Below, in pieces: positions 60,001 through 64,000 of a stretch of 64,000 nucleotides of DNA (position 1 is the stretch's first letter; every line of letters starts with the position of its first letter). This DNA is from TH-plancto1 sp031431195. Lineage in GTDB: Bacteria; Planctomycetota; Planctomycetia; Planctomycetales; Planctomycetaceae. Where the stretch lies: assembly GCA_031431195.1 (NCBI GenBank), contig JANPCU010000361.1, positions 1 through 64,000 on the forward strand, given 5' to 3'. The notes below the pieces were generated by a model. The model had not been told where the DNA came from. It saw nothing but the letters and a program-made list of their open reading frames with translations, and did no database searches. A program made the translations under genes and the position numbers.

Positions 60001-62946
60001 ATTCACTCCACGACCGGAGAGATCACCGTCAACAACGGCGCTCTGCTCGACTTCGAGACCACTCCGTCGCTGACGCTCTTCGTACGCGTCTCCGATGGAG
60101 TGAATACCTCCGCGGTGCAGATGCTTACCATCAATCTGAGCAATATCAACGAAGGCCCGCAAATCACCGGACCGGCCAATACCAGCGTCAATGAGGACGG
60201 CACGACGACAGCGCTCTCGGTGACTCTGAGTGATGTGGACACGGCCGCAACCTCGCTGTTGCTGACCGCGACCAGCAGTGACCAGTCACTGATCCCGGAT
60301 GGCAACATCGTCATCTCCGGGATCGGGGCCAATCGTACTGTGACAATCTCGCCGGCGGCTGATCTCATTGGTGGCCCGGTGACAATTACTCTGACGGTGA
60401 GCGATGGAGCCTTGTCAACGCAGATGACCTTCCAAATGGTCGTGAACGCGGTCAACGATGCACCGACGATCTCGGTCGTAGCCGACCAGTCGATTGACGA
60501 GGACACCACCACTGGGCCATTGGCGATCATCGTTGGAGACATTGACTCCAATGTGAATGGCCTCGTCGTGACAGCGACTAGCAGCAACCAGGGTGTGATC
60601 CCGGACGGCAATCTGGTGATCTCGGGAACCGGAGCCAATCGGACCATCACGGTCACTCCCGCACCCGATCAGATCGGCGGACCGGTGACGATCACGCTGA
60701 CGGTGAGCGATGGGGGCCTGACGACCCAGCAGACCTTCACTGTCAATCTGACACCAGTCAATGACCTTCCGGTGATCGCCCCACAAGGGTTCACTGTCAA
60801 CGAGAACAGTCTCGCTGGCACTGTCGTCGGGACGGTGCTGGCCACCGACATTGATACCGGTGCGGTGCTGACCTATGCGATTGATTCGGGGAACGACAGG
60901 GGAGCGTTCGCGATCAACTCTGCCACCGGAGAGGTCACCGTCGCGAATCCAAACGCACTCGACTTCGAGACATCGCCGGTCTCTCTGCTGACGGTCTCTG
61001 TCACCGACAGTGTGAGCGTAGCTCAAACCACCACGATCACAATTCGGCTGTTGGATCTCAATGAGGTTCCGACCTCGCTCGATCTCAGTCACATCAGTGT
61101 GGGCGAGATGAGTTCCGTCGGCACCTTGATCGGGCAGTTGTCGTCGATTGATGTCGATGCGGGTGACGCGGCGATCTACTCGCTTGTCGACGATGCCGGT
61201 GGCTTGTTCGCCGTCGATGCGAACACCGGTGAGATCACTGTCAACGGGCCCCTCGATTTCGAGACCTCCGCGAACCACACCATCATCGCCCGCATTTCCG
61301 ATACCGGCGGGCTAGTCCTCGACCGCAGCTTTGTCATCTCCCTGATCGACCTCAACGAGGCCCCTGTCCTGATCGGTGGCGCGTTCGGCCTGTCCGAGAC
61401 CAGTACCAACGGCACCCACGTCGGTACTATTGGTGCCAGCGATGTCGACGCGGGCGACCAGCTGACATTCTCGCTTGTGGGTGGAAATACCAGCGGGGCG
61501 TTCTCGATCGATGCGAACACGGGAGCCATCAGCGTCGCGAATACAGCTGCGATTGAATTCGAGACGAACGGGTCGTTCACACTCACGGCCCAAGTGGCTG
61601 ACCAGGCAGGTCTGACTCATCAACAGTTAGTCACAGTCACTTTGAGCGACATCAACCAGCGTCCCACCGTTCTGGCGGGGATCTATCACATCCATGAATG
61701 GTCGTCGGTCGGCAGTCTGGTGGGAGTTGTGCTGGCCTCTGATGTCGATGCCGGTGATACGCTGTCGTACACGTTCGTCGCTGGCAATACGGGCGGGCGG
61801 TTTATGATTGATCCGATTACCGGAGAGATCACCGTCGCCCATGGAGCGGGATTCACTCACGAAACTCAATCGTCATTCTCAATCACGGTTCAGGTGCAAG
61901 ACACCGCCGGTCTGACGCACTCCGCCGACATGGTAGTCGTTGTCGACAACGTCAACGAACCCCCGGTCGCTGTTGATGACATCTATGCCGTGAATCAGTT
62001 CGAGACACTCACCCCGGCGGTCATCAATGGCGTCCTCGTCAACGACAGCGACAGTGACTCGTTGTTGATCACGACCGCGCTCGTTCAAGGTCCGCAGCAC
62101 GGAGCACTGACGTTCAACGCGGACGGGACTTTCACCTACGTGCCGGACGACCAATTCATTGGGTCGGACACTTTCACGTATATCGTCAACGATGGACTGG
62201 AGTCGAGCAGCGTGGCCACCGTGTCACTAACGGTGAATCTGATCGCACCCGGCGGTGGACTGGGTGCAGATTCCGATTCACTGGATGAACAGGACGACGT
62301 CGAGACAACGGATGCGACAGATTCCGAGGAGCAGACCGACCACTCGGAGATCCATGAGGATTCCGAAGCCACCGGCGAATCATCGGGCGATTCAGAGGAC
62401 GCAACCGATTCTGTAATCAGTATTTCATATTCGAGCGAATCCTCGACAAGCGCAGCCTGGCTTCCGACCCTCAACATTCTGGACGACTTCTTTCGCCCCA
62501 ACAGCAGTCTTGTCGAACTGCGTTCAGGGGCTCGTCACTCGTCCATTCCCCGATCTGGTTTTGCGAATCAGGTGCGCCGACTTCCGGACCTCCTCCCAGT
62601 CGTTCAGGAGTTCATTCCGGCACCGCTGCAAGACCTGACCCATGCGATTCTCAATAATCACAGTATGTGGAATGAGCTCAATACCATCCGTCACCAGATG
62701 GAGGATCAACACCAATCCTCCATCTTTGCCGAGAACATCGTGGTCGGGACAACCACAGCAGTCACCGGCGGGCTGACGGTCGGCTATGTGATCTGGTTGA
62801 TTCGTGGCGGCTCGCTGCTGGCGACTATGGTCTCGGTGATCCCAAGCTGGGCCTCATTCGACCCGCTGCCAGTGATGGATCGTTTCGAAGAGGAGAAGTC
62901 GGTGGAAGACAAGGAGTCGCTCGCCTCGATCGTGTCCGGAATATGA
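51007..62946 (+). CDS. Giant LEPR-XLL surface protein with DUF4347, beta-helix, LamG and cadherin-like repeats
   Basis: This 3,979-residue protein starts at ATG 51007 (strong AGGTAGGAG). Layout: an N-terminal basic leader and LEPR-XLL-type motif LELVSMEDRLLFSAAP (35-50); DUF4347 (about 109-273) with THG His173 and YGC Cys216; right-handed beta-helix regions (about 282-850, 918-1285, 1578-1850) with repeats such as GNVISGN..G / GNYIGTDVTG; an SdrD-type FEDIDGDG domain (1413-1570); a LamG/concanavalin-like domain (about 2098-2298, ending VDDVRIYTRALTASEVAIL); many cadherin-like/dystroglycan-type and VCBS-like repeats with VNDAPT (to about 3741); a Ser/Asp/Glu-rich acidic linker; and a C-terminal TM segment (GGLTVGYVIWLIRGGSLLAT). 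Probably a cell-surface adhesin or sheath protein. An in-frame palindromic repeat codes NAQGLPPLGFDS near residue 93. Confidence 0.9.
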   Translation: MILRDLLVRTGMRASESMERLTKILRLKRSGARQLELVSMEDRLLFSAAPGPLLVAPAPTAQIEMVVAASLDAPVEIASSGVAESTSDSTNAQGLPPLGFDSVLNATTHELVFIDTGAENYQTLLDDLWSHQDPARQIDVVLLSANEDGIAQITDTLAQYTTEKLDAVHFVTHGADRAIKLGNTWLDAASLDQNRDQIAAWGEALQPGADLLIYGCDLAGNDLGRALLNNLVDLTGADIAASIDDTGSSLLGGDWDLEYELGDVESEVAFSGLLQSEWDSLLNTFTVTNTSNTGAGSLRQAITDANALGGADTISFAGLGAGTHTISLSSTLTISSQVILDGWTATSYSGTPQIVLNGSSAGAGTPGITLTSGASNSIIRGLVIQQFSTNGILLDGVNSVTVAGNYIGTDVTGLSDLGNGEDGIQLQNGASSNTIGGLTVADRNVISGNNNAGIAIDGATASANTIIGNYVGLGSDGLSDIGNTHDGVHLQAATGTIMGSTNANGRNVISGNEINGIGLDGATGTVIQGNYIGTNSLGTLDRGNTSSGIALGGAATGNIVGTTGGGLNVISGNNLYGVELSGTGASSNTIQNNYIGLNATGSALIGNSNDGVILLNGASNNTVGGATSVARNIISGNSDGVQIGGVSGGSNNNTIQNNSIGTDATGTVDLGNLDDGIDIDNAALNNQVLNNLISGNTSDGIDLGDAGASTGTIIRTNLIGTAANGTSALGNSGHGILIGNGGTANSTSVGGTSVGQGNTMAFNSGDGVYVAASSGVSILSNSIHSNTGLGIDLGTNGITANDLNDADTGANALQNFPVLTAVGTDGTQVAIAGTLNSNANTTYRIEFFVADGAGNGEGRTFLGYTTVSSATNGNLGFVTKFNDAVTPGQFITATATAIQTGGTYGDTSEFSVNVAATSALIVDTTQDTVDGLTTSVANLLANRGSDTLISLREAVIATNNTAGTETIFLPAGTFTLTQSGMGEEFAATGDLDLRGNVLIVGAGAGATVINANAIDRVLDVLNSSTVALTGLTLTNGVAADGGGVQNSSNSTVILSDSVISASTATGAGGGVDNHGTLYMNRVRVTGNTASEGGGLENGGTASLTNSLFDTNVATSRGGGVQSKDGTSNLQMINVTLSGNTSARGGGAYLGTNAVLHNVTVSNNTASSQGGGIYRDTATVNLQNTIVSGNVSASGPDVFGAIASQGNNLIGNTTGSSGWTGSDFQNVNPQLGTLADNGGPTLTHSLQFASPAINAGSATNAPVVDQRGSTRNVGTVDIGAYEFGAIVPVIILSDPPGITVTPTSGLTTTEAGGTATFSIVLDSAPTANVTIQLGSTDSTEGTISGSTLVGNTLTFTSANWNTPQVITVTGVNDAVGDGDISYTITTLNASSTDLNYNGINPSDVSVTNTDNDLYSISGTIFEDIDGDGLVSDDGVGLASAIVSLYRDDGDGTLDAGDSIVNSVLASSTGQYTFGALSNDTYWVVVDSRSFIGTTGLNAGQTIHDQWAEQTYGSVGSVGWNGSAYTFAGTAGSFFGGLRQDRGDNGASLLTGEHITRVALSGGSATGVDSGFSYNVITNTRDGDEVGANNRTIQGSLRQFIQNSDALQGVQSSQFKLNTSDPNYSAVTNSYRIALVGSVLPYLNQTVTLDATTQAGYDGTPSIDLDGSAITGANRHGFESDASNITIKGFTIRNFTAAGISLGGSSGHTIQSNYIGTDVTGTLDQGNGLGIFLGGGADASTIGGVGLGNVISGNTGAGLTLNGVSLVTVQGNYIGTNASGLIDLGNSGQGIQLEGGAANNLIGGTNTGQGNTIAYNVYDGIALASNAGDGNTLLGNIIYGNTGLAIDLHDDGVTANMAGDVDTGANELQNFPLITSATLSGTDLTVGGSLDTDGLNTQYLIEFYANPAGTQDATHGEGRVYLGSTTVTTNGSGEATFSNVMFSGYSLGASSTVTATATRIDAPAQVGVSDQLAYGNTSEYAANFAITVSGVSQSLPGSQNVNEDATLTFSSGNGNAITVEDGVAGDGRVQVTLTVTNGSLTLSGTTGLSIPGGSNGSSHMVIWGTESAINTALQGAYYTPTGDYNGPANLAVTTALAADLNGHYTFDVGNAIDDSVGVSQNGTLLGDATVLTDGTRGQVLSLDGNGDAVQINSLFGDPANITVGGWVNLSALASGRKEFISLNDRVHIALDDSGGVKGSVQTSSSTWTDLNSGLLIQGTGWRHVMYVFDDINNQHTLYIDGAVAATDVNNNSIDYSGATPTTHIGRHPVSSPALDLPGSVDDVRIYTRALTASEVAILANDQASVSANVAISVNPVNDAPTIGSGVVAAVLEDSTNPAGATLGSLISGSFSDIDAGASLSGIAVTSNTAPVTEGVWQYSTDSGSNWFEIGTVGINGLALSTNSLVRFVPAADFNGSPTVISIRGLDNSYSGGFTSGATRVLVDTTSPGASSAISASLQSISTSVTAVNDVPVRTAGTVGNLTVLEDSGLTSLGLGGVTYGTGGGSDEAGQTLTYTVTVIPSSAFFGRIYLADGTTAVSTATSYTLAEIRGMQFAPTLNRNGGPSFFSYQVQDSGGTSDGGMNILAETIQLNITADNDAPTVTLIANQTSAEDATVGPLSFTIGDVETAAGSLTVTATSSNGALIPIGNMTFGGSGASRTITLTPVADASGSSTITLNISDGTTTTQTTFDVTVSPVNDAPVMVPQSQASTITEDDAASTVTVATLLSASVTDVDAGAVEGIAITGLTSTGGSLEYSLNGTDWIAIGTVSDVSALLLRDTDRLRFSPNGLSGGTLTLTYRAWDQTSHTAGTNVNSTVTGVTTPFSDATDTITATVTSINDAPTIMTSQLTLSEGATVVLTTANIDISDPDSSSINLTLAVSNVVAGRFEFIADPGVTITTFTVEQVKLGEVQFVHNGSEIAPAFDVSVSDGTDSDGPIAATITFIRVNDNIPVVSLGQSFTVAENTTNGTSVGSVLATDGDTFTLFQNWTITGGTGAAAFSIHSTTGEITVNNGALLDFETTPSLTLFVRVSDGVNTSAVQMLTINLSNINEGPQITGPANTSVNEDGTTTALSVTLSDVDTAATSLLLTATSSDQSLIPDGNIVISGIGANRTVTISPAADLIGGPVTITLTVSDGALSTQMTFQMVVNAVNDAPTISVVADQSIDEDTTTGPLAIIVGDIDSNVNGLVVTATSSNQGVIPDGNLVISGTGANRTITVTPAPDQIGGPVTITLTVSDGGLTTQQTFTVNLTPVNDLPVIAPQGFTVNENSLAGTVVGTVLATDIDTGAVLTYAIDSGNDRGAFAINSATGEVTVANPNALDFETSPVSLLTVSVTDSVSVAQTTTITIRLLDLNEVPTSLDLSHISVGEMSSVGTLIGQLSSIDVDAGDAAIYSLVDDAGGLFAVDANTGEITVNGPLDFETSANHTIIARISDTGGLVLDRSFVISLIDLNEAPVLIGGAFGLSETSTNGTHVGTIGASDVDAGDQLTFSLVGGNTSGAFSIDANTGAISVANTAAIEFETNGSFTLTAQVADQAGLTHQQLVTVTLSDINQRPTVLAGIYHIHEWSSVGSLVGVVLASDVDAGDTLSYTFVAGNTGGRFMIDPITGEITVAHGAGFTHETQSSFSITVQVQDTAGLTHSADMVVVVDNVNEPPVAVDDIYAVNQFETLTPAVINGVLVNDSDSDSLLITTALVQGPQHGALTFNADGTFTYVPDDQFIGSDTFTYIVNDGLESSSVATVSLTVNLIAPGGGLGADSDSLDEQDDVETTDATDSEEQTDHSEIHEDSEATGESSGDSEDATDSVISISYSSESSTSAAWLPTLNILDDFFRPNSSLVELRSGARHSSIPRSGFANQVRRLPDLLPVVQEFIPAPLQDLTHAILNNHSMWNELNTIRHQMEDQHQSSIFAENIVVGTTTAVTGGLTVGYVIWLIRGGSLLATMVSVIPSWASFDPLPVMDRFEEEKSVEDKESLASIVSGI
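51280..51308. repeat. Palindromic repeat in frame inside the giant gene
   Basis: GCCCAGGGGTTGCCACCCCT then GGGCTTTGA encodes AQGLPPLGF in frame. Related to the intergenic copy at 39631-39659. Located in the linker between the LEPR-XLL leader and DUF4347. Confidence 0.7.
60291..60714 (+). repeat. Internal duplicated cadherin-like units in the giant gene
   Basis: Two similar stretches start at 60291 and 60597 (period 306 bp, 102 codons) and read GATCCCGGAYGGCAAYMTSG..., encoding IPDGNIVISGIGANRTVTIS and IPDGNLVISGTGANRTITVT, each followed by GGPVTITLTVSDG. A more diverged third copy is near 58926. This fits tandem expansion of the repeat domain. Confidence 0.75.
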
Positions 62947-63137
62947 GAATCACGGCATCTTGCTGCTCGGCATGCAGTCGAATGGGAATGATTCAGCAAG
63001 CAAACCCGCTGTGCTAAACGGGCGGATTTCGTATGGGAGAGTGACACACTTGTTCACCGCGAGGCAAGGTCTCACAATAAGGCAGTCCCACGCACGCCGG
63101 GACTTGCCCCTTATCGACTCCCTCCTGACACTTCCAC

Positions 63138-64000
63138 ATGCCCGCCATCACCAAACTGCTCGTTGCCAACCGGTCCGAAATTGCGATCCGAGTTTTCCGC
63201 TCGGCTCATGAACTCGGCATCCGCACCGTCGCCATCTATGCCCACGAAGACCGGTACGCCCTGCACCGCTTTAAGGCCGATGAGGCGTACCAGATTGGCG
63301 TCCCCGGCGAGCCAATCAAGTCGTATCTGAATATCGACTCCATCATCGCAGCTGCCAAGAAGGCGGGGGCGGATGCGATTCATCCGGGGTATGGATTCCT
63401 GTCGGAGAAGCCCGCCTTTGCGCAGGCCTGTGCCGACGCGGGGATCATTTTTGTGGGGCCAAAGGTCGAGCATCTCGAAGCCCTCGGGGACAAGACAGCG
63501 GCTCGCAAGATCGCGATCCTGGCCAAGGCTCCGATCCTCAGCGGCACCGAGGACGCTTTAACGGACGCCGCAGAAGGGGTCATCGCCGCCAAGAAGCTCG
63601 GCTACCCCGTGATCCTCAAGGCAGCCCACGGCGGCGGCGGTCGCGGCATGCGCGTCGTCGAGAGCGAAGACCAGTTCGTCTCCAGCTACGAAACCGCCCG
63701 CCGAGAATCGCTGACCGCCTTCGGCAGCCCCGACATCTTCATCGAGAAGTACATCCGCCGCGCCCGACATATCGAAGTCCAACTCCTCGGCGACAAGCAC
63801 GGCAACCTCGTCCACCTGTTCGAGCGCGACTGCTCGGTCCAGCGGCGGCATCAGAAGGTCGTCGAACTCGCCCCAGCTCCGAACCTTGACCCCAAGGTCC
63901 GTGAGGCTCTGTGCCAAGCCGCGGTCAACATCGGCAAGCAGGTCGGCTACGAGAACGCGGGCACGGTCGAGTTCCTGGTCGATGCCGACACGAACCAATA
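63138..64000 (+). CDS. pyc: Pyruvate carboxylase, N-terminal biotin-carboxylase part (runs off the window)
   Basis: The frame from ATG 63138 stays open to the right edge (287 full codons). It starts MPAITKLLVANRSEIAIRVF, then YAHEDRYALHRFKADEAYQI, GYGFLSEKPAFAQACADAGI, the ATP-grasp loop HGGGGRGMRVVE, and LVHLFERDCSVQRRHQKVVE, all biotin-carboxylase signatures. The HEDRYALHRFKADEAY stretch is characteristic of pyruvate carboxylase rather than of acetyl- or propionyl-CoA carboxylases. It carboxylates pyruvate to oxaloacetate. The transcarboxylase and biotin-carrier parts lie beyond the window. Confidence 0.9.
   Translation, partial: MPAITKLLVANRSEIAIRVFRSAHELGIRTVAIYAHEDRYALHRFKADEAYQIGVPGEPIKSYLNIDSIIAAAKKAGADAIHPGYGFLSEKPAFAQACADAGIIFVGPKVEHLEALGDKTAARKIAILAKAPILSGTEDALTDAAEGVIAAKKLGYPVILKAAHGGGGRGMRVVESEDQFVSSYETARRESLTAFGSPDIFIEKYIRRARHIEVQLLGDKHGNLVHLFERDCSVQRRHQKVVELAPAPNLDPKVREALCQAAVNIGKQVGYENAGTVEFLVDADTNQ

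Overview
The window looks like a chromosomal segment of a planctomycete (class Planctomycetia). The sequence-level reasons are: a PSD1-type cytochrome c protein with DUF1549/DUF1553 architecture; a 3,979-residue surface protein with an N-terminal LEPR-XLL-type motif, DUF4347 and a C-terminal anchor; a ResB-CcsA fusion; a BatA/VWA membrane protein; flagellar genes (flhA, fliA); and many GC-rich palindromic repeats between genes. The genus cannot be named from the sequence alone. No rRNA, tRNA, CRISPR array, transposase or integrase was found.

Layout. 1-6.3 kb: partial gene, M20 amidohydrolase, DUF433/DUF5615 toxin-antitoxin-like pair, SDR, small membrane protein, overlapping FAD oxidoreductase and class I methyltransferase, TfoX-N protein. 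6.8-13.2 kb: lipoprotein plus ResB-CcsA cytochrome c assembly fusion, HpcH/HpaI aldolase, nadC. 13.6-18.4 kb: BatA/VWA protein, amidohydrolase, SUMF1-like protein, a broken nucleotidyltransferase with its small partner. 18.45-22.3 kb: alaS with a HEPN/unknown two-gene cassette at its 3' end, followed by a second, diverged copy of the alaS 3' end. 22.6-26.4 kb: STAS-like protein, fliA, flhA. 27-38 kb: secreted planctomycete protein, PSD1 cytochrome, a 103-aa/HEPN-like pair, an unknown membrane protein, an RND exporter, a zinc-ribbon membrane protein. 38.1-43.6 kb: SGNH hydrolase, DUF5989, SxtJ-like protein, carbamoyltransferase, and a divergent second SGNH-like protein. 43.7-50.5 kb: asparaginase-family enzyme, aspartyl-protease pair, lepA, a POTRA-like secreted protein, a cold-shock protein. 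51-63 kb: the giant surface protein. 63.1 kb to the edge: start of pyruvate carboxylase.

Two themes deserve attention. First, the HEPN plus 209-aa cassette lies exactly between two versions of the alaS C-terminal coding sequence, sharing a 35-bp identical core, as if a small element had integrated at the 3' end of alaS and supplied a replacement C-terminus. Second, several palindromic repeat families are scattered through the window. One family (four sites) always sits 0-5 bp after a stop codon. Three other repeats lie in frame inside coding genes (FAD oxidoreductase, carbamoyltransferase, giant protein) and add residues without breaking them.

Functionally the window mixes housekeeping (alaS, lepA, nadC, pyc, csp), motility control (fliA, flhA, STAS), cytochrome biogenesis, an apparent envelope or carbohydrate carbamoylation cassette, and at least five small paired-gene modules of toxin-antitoxin-like or unknown type.
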